DNA of 64,000 bases from Hyaloscypha bicolor E (taxonomy: Eukaryota; Ascomycota; Leotiomycetes; Helotiales; Hyaloscyphaceae). The notes under the pieces were generated by a model. That model worked only from the letters and a program-made list of their open reading frames with translations. It made no database searches and had not been told where the DNA came from. A program made the position numbers and the translations under genes. Within the stretch, counting starts at the first letter, position 1, and each line of letters opens with the position of its first letter. Below are positions 53,059 through 64,000 of the stretch, one piece after another. The DNA is taken from NCBI RefSeq assembly GCF_002865645.1, contig NW_020194615.1, forward strand, positions 248,001 to 312,000, written 5' to 3'.

Positions 53059-53079
53059 GCTTAAGGGTGGTCCAAACGT

Positions 53080-54400
53080 AGCTCAATATAAAGAAGTGAT
53101 TAGATATATTAGAAAAAAGAATATTTTTTTATTTAATAGCTAGCTATTATTACTAGGAAAATTACTATAACTATATATAGAAGTATATTAATACTTATAA
53201 AGTCTATTAATATAAGAGTAAAAAAAAGATAAGAAAAAGCTCTATATCTAATAAAAGCTATATTTCTTTTTTATTACCTTAGAATTAATATAATTAAACT
53301 ACTAGACTATAAAGAATATAACTTATTAATTATTACTAGAAATAACTTTTTAGAATAAGTTAAAGCTAGATCTTTAAAGAACCTAACTAATAAAAAGATT
53401 ACTAAGTTTATTTAAGAAGAAATTATTTATAGATATAGTTTATTTAGATAGCTTAAGGTAAATAGTAAATCGGAATTTAAAGAAATAATAATTTAGGAAC
53501 TTAATAAGTTAGAAATTAATAGAATTATTGTTTTGGCCTATAATTCTAAAGGAAATAATATAATTAAAAAAAATATTAACTAATTATTTAAATACTTATT
53601 ATATTTATAATAAGTAAAAAAAGCCTTAAATAGATTTACTATTATATATTCTATTTACTAACCGAATTACTATATATAAACTAACTAGATTTACTTTCTT
53701 TTATATAATCTATAATAGAAAAGCTATATTATTTATAGAAATACGTTTTCTAACCTAAAGAATACTTAAATAGAATAAAGTTTATAATAAAGAAATATTT
53801 CTAGAAAAATATATAAAGTAAATATAAATAAGAAATAAAGATATTAAAAAAGCTAAAATAAAAAAGAATAGAAAATACTAAGAGAAAAAAAAGTAATTTA
53901 ATACTATTTACTAGATTTATTTAAAGCCTATTTCCGAAAAGAATCTAGTTCTTATATATAATATTAAATTAATAAATTAAGACAAGTTAAAAAATATAAA
54001 ATTACTATATTACTAGTTTAGCCTATATAAAGTAAGATATATAAATTAACTAAAAGAATATTATATACTAGAAAAGCTTAATAATACTATATTTTAAAGA
54101 ATATATACCGGGAATTAACTTAAGTAATTTATTAAAAGAAATAGATTCTAGTATTTCTCTAAAAATAAAGTTAATAATAAGTATATACTTATAAATAAAC
54201 CTTTTAAAACAGATATAAAACTAGAAAAGAAAGCAGAATTATAGAATATTATAAGTAAAATAGTATTTAGGAAATCGAAAAAGCTACTAATATTATTATA
54301 TATATTCTAGAATTACTAGAATTAGAAAAAGTAAAATATATTTCTTTTATAAAGAATTAGAGGAAAGTATCTAATAATAGAAGCTTTTCTTAATCTAAAA
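53080..54400 (+). pseudogene. Gypsy B integrase, continuation after insertion
   Basis: Plus-strand frames give the distal part of a zinc-binding domain (YINTYKVYQYKSK, Cys read as Tyr). Then come EKALY, a YKEYNLLIITRNN block (core Asp positions altered), EARSLKNLTNKK-like, IYRYSLFRQLKV, and LAYNSKGNNII, a pattern typical of ascomycete gypsy integrases. It continues through KIKLLYYWFSLYKVRD-like to KRNRFQYFS near 54150. A one-base frame change occurs near 53235. It completes the polyprotein interrupted at 50142. Confidence 0.75.
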
Positions 54401-57400
54401 TAAAGCTTATTACTTTTAATTCTTTATATATCTTTTATTTTTTTCTTTCTAACTATTATTTACGGCCTTTAAAGAATATTATTATTAGATTACTATTCTG
54501 AGAATTAAATAAGCTTTATTATTATTTATTTCTTATTATTATCTAATTATTATTACTAGATAATTTTTTAATATAAGATTTTATTACTAGATCTTAGGAA
54601 CCGAATATAAAATATCTCTTTTAATATAAAAATAAATAGAGAATTAAGAAATTATCTTATGAATTTTTAATTCCGAATTATAATATTTCCTAAAAAGTTC
54701 TTATAATATAAATAGTTACTATATATAAAAAAGAAAAGAAAGAAAAAAGCCTTTTATATATTTCTAGGAAAAATAGAATAGCTAACTAGAAGCCTTATAA
54801 AAGAAAAAAGAAATCTTATTAAATCTAATAGTTATTTCTAAAAGCATTTAATAATATATAATTCTAGAAATTTCTTAAATATTAGATAAACTAGATTTGC
54901 CTATTTAAAGTTTATCTTATATTAGGAAACTTACTTTCTTTTTAATATAATTATAGCTACTTTAAAAGTATATATTAAGGCTTAGTTAGTATATTATATA
55001 TTTCTATTTTTATATAAAGAGAACTTCTTTTATATAAAATCTATTCCCTAATTATAATACTATTTTATTACTAGAAACTAATTACTTTTTTAAAAAGCTA
55101 ATATAATTTAATAATTCTTACTATTAATTTATTTCTTACTATTAAATATTATTTAAATAATTAGAAAGATATTTTTAATTCTATATTCTTAATACTAATT
55201 CAAAATACTTAATTTCTTTTATACTTTATATTAACTTTAATACTAATTATTCCAAACTTAATAATAGTATTATAAATCCTATTTATATTATTTTATAATT
55301 CTTTTTTCTATAACCTCCGAAGCCTTTAATATTACCTTTATAAATATAGATTTTATTTTAAAGTTCTAATTAACTAAATAGTTTTCTATTATATAAAATT
55401 AATTTTAATAAATATTAAATAAATATAATTAGCTTTCGGAAAAGTTATAGATCTATTTAAGAAGAAATAATACTTTATTTTAAGTTATTTCTTAATTCTA
55501 TTATTCTAATTTCTTTTTTATTAATATTTATTTCATATTTTCCTAATATCTTTAATATATTTATATATCTTATCTTTTATATATTTCCTATAGTATTTTC
55601 CTTTTTTTATACTATTTCTTAAATTAATAGAAATATTTCTAAATAAATAAAGAATTAAAATATATCTATATTATAAAACTTTCGTTATTTTCTACTATAT
55701 TCTAATACTTTAGATATTATTATTATATTTCTATTTCTATTATATTACTTTTTTATTTCTCTATTATTATTATTTAGTTTAATTTACTTTAATTATTTCT
55801 TAGATTATATTTCCTTAAATATATATATTTGTATTCTTTTCTATAATAGAAATTTAATTTCATATTTTATCTTTTGTAACTATATTATTTTAAATATATC
55901 TAATTATTATATTTATTTTCTTTATTATATATATTACTAGTTTAGTTTTATTTTCTTAAAAAAAAACTCAAATATATATAATACCTTTATATAATTCAAG
56001 TCTATTCTAATTTATTCTTTATTTTAGAAAATACTTAAAAGAAATCCTTATAATCTTAAAACCTTTAATTTTATAACCTATAATTATTATATTAATAATA
56101 TCTATATAATTTTTTTAAGAATAATAAAATGGCTAAATAATAGATTTCTTAAGCTAATAAAGTATAATAGCTAATTCTTATAAACTATAGTATTATTAAG
56201 AGCCTATAAATTAATAGTATTAAAGTTTAGAATATTAAAGAAGCTTGAGTAATTATAGAAAGCCTACTAATACTAGAAAAATAGCTATAATTACTGAATT
56301 TAATATAAATATCCTAAATAAGCTAAGTAATATATATAATAAACTCTTAAAGTAAAAAACCTTTATTAGAAATAGAACTAAACTAGAATTAACTAAAAAG
56401 AAGCTAAAGAATTACTAAGCTAATAATAGAGAATTCGAGAATATTATTAAAGATATTACTAAAGGCAAATAAGAAAAGCTTAATAAGATTAAAACTATAA
56501 TAAACGGTTTTAAAACCAAGAATTGAAATAGAATTATACTATATAATAAAGCTTTTAACTAATATATTAATAATATCTATAATAATTTTAGTAAAAACAT
56601 TTATAAGAAGTTATATTCTCTTTTTAAAACAAAAGCTTTAATATATAAAGCTATTTAGTTAATTAATAAAGCTACTTTAAAATACATTAAAAATAAGAAA
56701 TATTAGAATACTAGTATATTTACTAAATTAAATATTACTAAGGTATTTAAATATACTAAAGCTATTTCGGAATCTAGAGAATTAGTTTTTAAGCTACTAT
56801 TAGCTAATAATTTCAAGGCTAAATAGTATACTTTTAATATTTCTAGAATTCTAATTAAAGAAGTTTATAATAATAAGCCTTTTTTTACTTTTCGAAATAA
56901 GTCTAAAAAATAAGCTTCTATTATAATTTTAGCTTTAATTTAATTAGATTTAGCTAATAGTAATAAAGCTAATTTAATATAGCCTAGTAATAATTCTATT
57001 AATAAGACTAATAAAACTAGTATAACTAGCTAAGAAGAATCTAGTAAGAAAACAAAATAAGCTAAGCCTAAAACTTCTAATAAATAGTAAAAATCCGAGT
57101 ACTAGTCTAAATATAAGACTAATAAAATAAAGAAAATAAAGAAAAAGCAAGCGAGAAGAAATCCTTTATTCTAAAGAGAAAGATACTATCTAGAAAGATT
57201 TCTATAACTATATTTAGAACTAAAAAGTAAAAGACTAAGAATATTAAATCCGGGAAAATTAAAAGTAATAAATATACCTGTAAAATACTAGCTAAATAGA
57301 AGTTAATACTTGCTTAGTAAAATAAATATACCTTTAAAGAGATATATAGTAATATTTTGGAACTTATTTATAAATAAGAATACTATAATATTATTAATAA

Positions 57401-58890
57401 ATTCCTTAAAGTTTTTTATAAAATATATATTTAATAGCTTACTAATATTCTCTTTATTAATATAGGAAATATTTATATTCCCGAGAATACTCTATAGCCA
57501 GTTACTAAGATCTATAAAATTACTAAAAATAAAAAGTATATTTCTATTACTTAAATAAATAAAGAAATACGGGATTTCTTTTTAGAAAAACAGGAAATTA
57601 AGAAATATAAATATAAGTATTATATTTCCGATTAATTTTACCCAAATTTATAACTCTAATTCAATATTATAGTTTCTATTCTTGAGTCTAGTACTATTAA
57701 TCTGGATATAAATAGTTATATTTATAAAAAGAATTATCTAAAATAAATTAAAAAGCTTAATATTTGAGAGCTTTTAATATAGGAAATAGAAATACTATAA
57801 TTCTATTTTCGAAAAAATAATATAATAAAATATAGAAATCTAAATAATAGTTACTTTATTTTAAACTTTTAATTTTTAATAACAGATCTATTAATATAGC
57901 TCGGATTTTATAAGGTATTAAATAAGTATTCTATTTACCTAGTTATTTACTTTTAGCTAATCTAATATTATATTTTTAGAAATATTAATTATAATTAGTA
58001 TAAAAGTAATACTAAAGATCTAACTATTACTAAAGCTTTAAATAGCGAATTTTACCTTAATAAAGAGTATTAGAATATTAGCTATATTTTTCTTATAAAT
58101 TATAAGAAAGCTATTACTTTTAATAAGAAATTCTTTAAAAATATTAATTATTTCTTTATTTCTGATAATTTTAAGCCGGAAATAGTAAAGGAAATAGGCG
58201 AGTATTTACTAAAAGTAATAGAAAGAAAGACTTCGAATTATAGTCTATTTAATTAAATAAATAAATGTCTTTAGCTAAGTAATTTATAAGTCTGAAATTA
58301 TAAATAAATAATAATTCTCGAATAATATAAAAACCAAAGAATAGCTTAATAATAATTTATTATTTAATAAGTCTTTTACTATAATTCTAATAAATCTAGT
58401 TATTATTAAGAATAAAATATATAAAAATAGAGTTTCCTATAAAATTATTAAAGTCTCTTATCTAGAGCTTTCTTCTTTTATTAAAGATTAATTTAAAAAT
58501 ATTACAGATAATACGAAATTCGAGGAAGCTATTTATTTAAAGTATATTAATATAATTCATAATATAATTTGCTATAATAAGCCCCCTTAATATCTAGTAA
58601 TAAAGACAGAAATTGAGTAATAATTAAAGGCAGATACTAATTAATATAAAGAACTATATCGGATTTAGTATAAGAATATAGTTAAGCGGGTTCGAATTAT
58701 TTTTAAATAAGTTCGGGAGTATAAAATAGAACTATTTAAAAATAATAGATTTTATTTTAGATATATTAAGAAGAAATTAGATTAGCTAATAGAGGAAAAT
58801 CTTAATTATTTTATGATTTCGGATTCTAAATAGGATTTTTCTATTAGTTTTAGTATTTAGGAAATAAATATAAATAAATGAAAAATCGGA
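54401..58890. other. Region between gypsy B integrase and 3' LTR; decayed coding DNA, unassigned
   Basis: About 4.5 kb, longer than any expected 3' leader. Plus-strand segments at 54640-55090, 56120-57280 and 57900-58480 stay open if TAR is read as Gln. They give Lys/Ile/Leu-rich products, such as a NSEFYLNKEYQN / FFKNINYFF / NFKPEIVKEIGEYLLK series near 58030-58220. 55.1-56.0 kb is T-rich and looks antisense or non-coding. I recognise no transposase, RT or envelope motif. It could be an extra open reading frame of gypsy B or one or more further nested elements. Confidence 0.4.
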
Positions 58891-59193
58891 TATAATATAG
58901 CAAGCTATATTCTCTAAAAATTATATTATTTTAGTGGTTTTAAGGTTTTAGTTATATAGTAAAGGCTATAGCCTTTTATATATAACTTATAGAAATTATA
59001 TAAGAAAGCTAGTTTTTTATAATTCTAAAAAATAATCTCTTTTTAATATTTAATTAATTAAGCTTTTCTATACTATATACTATTTATACTTTATTATTTA
59101 TACTTTTAATCTTATTATTTTACTATTAAATTACGTTTTATATTCTATTATACTTTATATAGGTTTTTGTTTTATTATAGTTTCTCTCTTATA
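58891..59193 (+). repeat. Gypsy B 3' LTR
   Basis: 303 bp. It is preceded by a short purine run (GAAAAATCGGA) suitable as a polypurine tract. It carries the 36-bp palindrome at 58951-58986. Confidence 0.85.
58951..58986. repeat. 36-bp palindrome in gypsy B 3' LTR
   Basis: Same core as 37291-37326; the arm differs by A-to-G. Confidence 0.85.
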
Positions 59194-60986
59194 ATTATTA
59201 TTACGGGTTTCTAAATTATAACTAGATTTATATTAATAATTTCTAAATAAATAATAATTTAAAGGGTTTTAAAAATAGTATTATTAATTAGTAAAATAGA
59301 TTTCGGTATTAAATTTTTTTTATAAGTAATAATAAATTAGCTAAATTTATTAGAAAAGTCCGAAACTATATATTAATATACTAGTAAGCCTTAATAGAAG
59401 ATAATAATTTTATTATATAAGAATTCGATATTTTATAAAATAAAAATAAGGCTATATTATAGTTTATATAGGTTATTAATTAGTATTTAGATAAGTTCGA
59501 ATATTGTCTTTTTAAGGTTTTTTACTATTATAATTATTAAATTAATAGTATTTTATTTATCTAAATTTTAATACTAGAATTTAGAGCCTTTAAAGAAACT
59601 ATAAATATTTATATAGGCTTCTTTATATATATATTAAAAGAGCTAGTTATTATAAAAGTAGTCTTATATTAATTTCTTTAATATAATAGAAAAAGCTTTT
59701 ACTAATACCTTTTCTAGAAGCTTTATATATTAGTAAATATTGAGAAAAATAATAAGTTTATAATTAAAACTACTATTAGTTCCGTTATACTTCTATATCT
59801 TAGAGTATATTTTTATTACTTTCCTAATAAGCTTTCTAGTAGTAATAGTAGATATTAACTAAGGGTTTTTCGGATATAGTAGATCTAGTAATAATAATAA
59901 AAATAAAAGTAGTAAATAACCTTAATTTAATTAGCTAGTTAACTAAGAATACTTAGTTTCTTTTTATCTAGTTCTTTTTAGAATAAAATAAACTAATATA
60001 ATAAATTCTTTTAAAAAATCTATTCTAATTAGGCTATTTTTAATAATATTAGCTTTATATTAAATATATATTATTTCTTTCTAAATAATATTAAATAGAA
60101 ACTATATTATAATAAGATATATATGATTTTATTTAATATAGATATTATTATACTAAAAGTATTTTTAAAGGCCTTATAGTTTAGTATAATTATATTAACT
60201 AAAGATTATATTATTAAAGTCTTTAAAGTTATTCTTAAATAAATTCTATAGGTTCTTATTAGAAGTTCTATATAAGGTATATTAATATAGCTTGGTATTT
60301 AGATATTTCCGAAAATTTACTTTTATAGTATTAATAGTATTAATTCTATTCTTCTATTTCTTAATTAGCTCTTTATTCTTTTTATTATTTATATTAAATC
60401 AAGTTTAGTTTTTTTTTAGTATATATATATAATATATAGCAGGAGGTATTTAAAAGTAAAAGAATTTATAATTGATTTATAAAAAGAATTTAATAATAAA
60501 AGTATTAGTATTAAAATTCGAAATAAATATTTTATTCTTAAATATTTAATCTATAATAAGAAATTTAGAAAGTGAAATATTACGATTCCGGGAGGGTTTA
60601 AAGCTTAAAAGGTTTGATTTAATAATAAAATCGAAATTATAATTAAAGAGCTTTAAAAATATATAGATATATATATTCCGGAAAAAGAGTTCTATAAATT
60701 CGGGTATTATATAAATAGAAAATATAGTTTTTAAGAAAATAGTCTTAAGGCTAAAAGGAATTAGTTTTTAAAGAATAATAAAAGTTAAATAAATAAATAA
60801 ATAGTTAAATAACTAATTACTTATTAATTAGTAAAAGCTAGTATTTTCTTTTTAGGCTATTAAATACTTTTTCGGAATTAATAGTAGTTCCTCTCTTTAA
60901 TTAGAAATAGACTATTTATCTTAGGCTATTAAATACTTTTCCGACTAGCTAGGTTTTCCTCTAATTTATATATATAAACTAATTAG

Positions 60987-61248
60987 TATTAGTTTACTTA
61001 TAATATATAGTACTATTATATAAAATTAGTAAAATTATTATTTTTCTAAAATAGAAATTATATATTATAGTATTAATATATAATCCCTAAATCTACTAAG
61101 CCTAATAGAGTCTAGTTTACTAGTTAAATTACTCTTGAAATACGAGATCATATAACTATATCCCGTATCCTATATTCTATTATTTATATTCCGTATCTCG
61201 AGTCCCGTAATTATATATATAATTCCTAAAGAAATAGCTATACTAATA
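60987..61248 (-). repeat. Copia 3 5' LTR, reversed
   Basis: 262 bp; reverse complement of the copia LTR family, with the same repeated ATCCCGTATCC-type blocks. On its left lies the duplicated 5' leader seen in element 1. Confidence 0.85.
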
Positions 61249-62656
61249 TTAATTAAAAAATACTTATTATTTTAATTAAAATAATTTCTTTTTCGAAAAT
61301 AATAATAAGTTCTCGATTTAAAAGAACTTTATATAAAGCTAATTTAATAAATTTATAACTCGATTTAATATAGCTATTTAAAATAAAATATTATAAGTAT
61401 TTTCTTTATATAATAATTCTTTTAGCTAAATATATTAAAATAAATATATTAGGTTATATAAAACTATAATATTTATAAAAGAAATAAAATATAAAGAAAT
61501 TACTATTAGGGAGTTCTAAAGCCTTTTTTATTTCGAATTAAATCTAATAAAAGATTTTAATTAATTTTATAATAGAATTTCTATTAAATAAAAAATATAT
61601 TAATATAATAATTATTATAAATTATTTAGAAAAAGAAATAATACTCGAGATTATAATAAATACTATAATAAAAATAATAATAAAGTAATTTATAAAGGCT
61701 TATTATTACTAATATAGGCTTTTAAAAAATAATAGTTTTTAATTAAGAAAAGCAGTTTATAAAAATATATAAACTATTAAATATTATTTATTAATTATTT
61801 ATAATATATTATTCTGAAATAAATAAATTTATAAAAAGAATAAATTAAATAATTAAAATCTTTTTTTATATTTTTATAAATTATAATTAAGAGAATTAAA
61901 TAACTTTTTTATTATATATTAAACTAGTAATTAATAATTAAAATGCCTTATTTATAGGAATTAGCCTTTTTTATTTTATTTTATAAATATTATATTAAGC
62001 TAATATAACTTTAAAATAAAATTAATAAGAAAAATAAATAATTATTATTTATTTAAATAATAAATAATATTATATATAAGCTTTATAATATACGAGAATA
62101 TATATAAGCTATAATAATAATAGCCTAATAATTTTTAAAAGAAAGTAATAAACTAAAAGAAAAACTAGGCTTTAAAATTTAAGATTAGAAATAAAGTTTA
62201 GTTTAAATTCTAGAATATTCGAATAAATAAATTAATTAAGAAACTTAATATTAAATATATTAAATATATAATAATTAAAGCAATAAATAGCTATAGTTTT
62301 TAGCTTAATATTTTCTTAGAAATTTATAATATATTTTATAATAAGCTTCTTTAGCTAGCTATAATAGATTTATTATTAAATTAGTTTTAAAATAACTTAT
62401 AGCTATAATTATAGCTTATAAAAAATAAAGATAAATATAAGATTAAATGAATTCTTAATAAAAAGCATATAAAATATAATTAAGAACTTTTAAAAAAGCT
62501 ATCTAAAAATAGAAAGGCTATATTTGCTTTATATAAAAACCGTGTTTTATATTTAAAAAATAATAGTATTAGAAGTTTAAAAAAAAGTAATTTAATAAAA
62601 AGAAGTTTTATTTATATATTTATAAGGCTAGTATTTATAAATAAAAAAGAAAATAA

Positions 62657-62906
62657 TATAATAAGTTAAGATTCGATTTATATATTTAATTAGAAGTTTT
62701 TACTGAATTATATAATAAAAGCCAAAACTCTTATTATATAATATATCTCTTAAATTAATAAAATAATTATATATTACTTAAAAAGCTCAAATACTTTAAG
62801 AAATATAATTTTGCTTCTTTTATTTTTTATTTATTTTTTCCTTAGAAAATTCTATTTAATTAATCAAATTACTAGTCTTTTTTATATAAAGGCCTAGCTT
62901 ATAATA
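62657..62906 (+). repeat. Gypsy A-family 3' LTR
   Basis: Aligns to the reverse complement of 13255-13506 base for base at both ends with RIP-type changes. Contains a 36-bp palindrome at 62707-62742. Confidence 0.85.
62707..62742. repeat. 36-bp palindrome in gypsy A-family 3' LTR
   Basis: Arms ATTATATAATAAAA and TTATTATATAAT around GCCAAAACTC. Confidence 0.75.
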
Positions 62907-63290
62907 TTTAAGTTTTATTTCTTTATAAATACTAAAACTTGAGTTTTAAAGCATTTCTTAAATCTTTAATAATAATAATCTAAAATAAATAAAAAGTATT
63001 CTTTATATATAAAAAAGATTTATAAAATAAAAATATAATTAAAAAATTATTAGAGAAATTGATTTTTTAAAGAAGTATTATAAAAGGGAAATTATAATAA
63101 AACAAAAACTTATATAAAGTATATTAGAATATAAAACGCGACTTAATAGCAAAATAATAAAAATGAGTATATAAGTAATAAATTATAAGTAATATATAAT
63201 TATAAAAGCTTAATTTAATTAATATAAAAGATAAATAAATATTAAAAACTATAGAAAAAGCTAGCTTTCTTATATAATTCCCTATTACTA
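62907..63290. other. AT-rich RIPed sequence, nothing recognised
   Basis: No repeat partner or coding motif found. The 73-codon minus-strand ORF (63124-63345) is Ile/Tyr-rich and of low complexity, spanning the border into the next island, and is not credible as a gene. Confidence 0.4.
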
Positions 63291-63770
63291 CCCAAACTAG
63301 TAAGCCAGTATTAACAGTGGCGTAATAATTCGAATAGAGACGCAATTGGCTTGGGAATGCAGGATATTATTAAGTAGATAGAGGTGCATAATACATCTAA
63401 TTTGAGCTGCAGGGATTTCTCGATGAAGTATGATGGCCTTGGATTTGCCAAAACGACGTTAGGCGCTCAGTATCATTCAGGGAGCGGGAGCATTGCATAC
63501 TGCTGAAAGACTTGGTTGAATAGCAAAAAGGACAGCGAAAAGATATCCTCGCACCAAAGATGGTAGACATTATAATGAGCCTTGTGAGGCAATGCCCTAG
63601 AGGCCTCAAAATATGGGATATTGAGCAGTCAACACTTAACCGAATTAGTGAGGTGGGGCTGAGAACCCTAGCTACCGAGGCCGATAGCGATGCTCCTGCT
63701 AAAACCCCGAAATGACATTGCATATGACATTGCGCATATTGCACTTGACTTTTTTGCTACTTTTTACTTC
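63291..63770 (+). pseudogene. Non-RIPed island with a gene-like relic, unknown family
   Basis: About 480 bp of normal composition. A plus-strand frame (about 63480-63713) reads REREHCILLKDLVE, then one TAG, then QKGQRKDILAPKMVDIIMSL and, after a few residues, PRGLKIWDIEQSTLNRISEV. It continues GLRTLATEADSDAPAKTPK and a stop. The composition is convincingly protein-like, and the single TAG fits a C-to-T change of CAG. The minus-strand frame of 115 codons (63397-63744) overlaps antisense and is Ser/Arg-rich, so I regard it as the shadow. Start, introns and family are unknown. Confidence 0.4.
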
Positions 63771-64000
63771 TTATATAATAAATTACTTATAATATAAGAT
63801 ATTTATAAGCTTGCAAATAGCTTATATACTTTTCTAATTATTTTCTTTAATTTGGATTAATTAGAATTTTTTTATTTATTAAATTTTGAAGTTCTTTCTT
63901 TAATATTATTTTCTTATTTAGAAATTTGAAACTATTTCTGAAGTTCTCGAGATCTTTAAATATAACCTTTTATAGTCATTTAAATTCTTAGATATATATT
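63771..64000. other. AT-rich RIPed sequence at the window end
   Basis: No motif recognised; probably the next repeat block. Confidence 0.4.

Larger units (their letters stand above)
50143..53070. mobile_element. ~2.9-kb composite insertion inside the gypsy B integrase
   Basis: Interrupts gypsy B between the ELYNKT block and the next integrase block (YYY...YINTYKVYQ). It starts with an 87-bp foldback, continues with two ~1-kb tandem units of extreme AT content (about 50.3-52.3 kb) and a T-rich TTATAAAGCTTTT-type degenerate repeat (52.3-52.73 kb), and ends with a GC-richer 330-bp block containing 45-bp direct repeats. No ORF or transposase was seen. The left edge is exact to a few bases, the right edge approximate (53060-53095). 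No clear TSD was found; ATATAA occurs near both edges. Confidence 0.6.
37231..59193 (+). mobile_element. Ty3/gypsy element B, plus strand, 22 kb including two nested insertions
   Basis: LTRs of equal length (303 bp) at 37231-37533 and 58891-59193, same orientation, with TGTAA...TTACA-type ends changed by RIP. Both outer sides are copia 3, which confirms one insertion. Inside: gypsy F at 37725-43807, gag about 44.4-46.0 kb, RT 48.25-48.70 kb, RNase H to about 49.8 kb, integrase split at 50142 and resuming near 53080, then 4.5 kb without recognised domains. Removing both insertions leaves about 12.9 kb, long for a gypsy element. Outer pentamers TATAA and ATTAT do not match, perhaps because of the ~190-bp deletion at the site. 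Confidence 0.75.
34884..61248 (-). mobile_element. Ty1/copia element 3, minus strand, split by the 22-kb gypsy B insertion
   Basis: 34884-37230 is the reverse complement of the interior of copia elements 1 and 2 (from near element-2 position 27250 back to near 25090). 59194-61248 continues the same copy from near 24905 back through gag and 5' leader to a reversed LTR at 60987-61248. The piece between (37231-59193) is gypsy B. About 190 bp of copia are missing at the junction, and there is no TSD. The element's own 3' end (RNase H and 3' LTR) is lost at the boundary with the DUF2235 flank. All frames are broken by RIP. Confidence 0.85.
61249..62906 (+). mobile_element. Ty3/gypsy A-family copy, 5'-truncated, with 3' LTR (plus strand)
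   Basis: 61249-62656 is the reverse complement of the integrase-to-LTR part of element A (about 7780-9200). 62657-62906 is a 250-bp LTR, against 252 bp in element A. It begins where the copia 3 LTR ends, so either copia 3 inserted here and the rest was lost, or the fragment was truncated first. RIPed throughout. Confidence 0.8.

Noticed and set aside
58685..58700. GGTTCGAATT near 58690 as a tRNA box B
   Set aside because: No box A or acceptor pairing at the right distance; it lies in AT-rich decayed element sequence.
63397..63744. 115-codon minus-strand ORF
   Set aside because: Ser/Arg/Cys-rich with no motif; the opposite strand gives a more protein-like frame with a single stop, so this is probably its antisense shadow.

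Overview
This looks like a filamentous ascomycete (Pezizomycotina) chromosome segment, most of it an AT-rich, RIP-degraded transposon graveyard. Repeat copies differ mainly by C-to-T and G-to-A on both strands. CAA/CAG codons have become TAA/TAG, and transposon catalytic Asp codons often read Asn. This is the signature of repeat-induced point mutation (RIP). Spliceosomal introns, chromodomain-type Ty3/gypsy elements, hAT and Ty1/copia elements, and a DUF3435-type relic fit the same group. I cannot name the species.

Layout. 1-1.76 kb: tail of a chromodomain Ty3/gypsy polyprotein. 3.5-5.0 kb: a solo LTR and a hAT transposase relic. 5.0-7.0 kb: small non-RIPed islands and short repeats. 7.55-13.51 kb: Ty3/gypsy element A with both LTRs (minus strand). 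13.5-16.2 kb: another gypsy relic (E) carrying a solo LTR. 16.2-29.13 kb: a Ty1/copia element whose 3' LTR is interrupted by a second copia element with a perfect 5-bp target-site duplication (TSD). 29.3-31.0 kb: a DUF3435/C2H2 relic (the domain of Starship 'captain' recombinases), split by a solo LTR with a perfect TSD.

31.0-34.9 kb is the one non-RIPed, normally composed island. It holds the only convincing intact gene: a five-exon DUF2235 alpha/beta hydrolase of 482 residues. Upstream lie seven CACGTG hexamers and an 18-bp repeat with exactly conserved period.

34.9-61.25 kb is a nested structure. A minus-strand copia copy is split by a 22-kb plus-strand gypsy element B (303-bp LTRs at both ends). 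Element B contains a complete minus-strand gypsy element (284-bp LTRs, perfect TSD) and a separate ~2.9-kb insertion made of a foldback, ~1-kb tandem repeats and a direct-repeat-bearing GC-richer end, which interrupts the integrase region. 61.25-62.9 kb is a second, truncated copy of gypsy A. 63.3-63.8 kb is a last small non-RIPed island with a gene-like relic.

Most of the window is therefore inactive repeat DNA. The points most worth pursuing are a 36-bp palindrome of constant length in seven positions across unrelated retrotransposons, the ~2.9-kb composite insertion, the DUF3435 relic, and the unexplained 4.5 kb between the integrase and 3' LTR of gypsy B.
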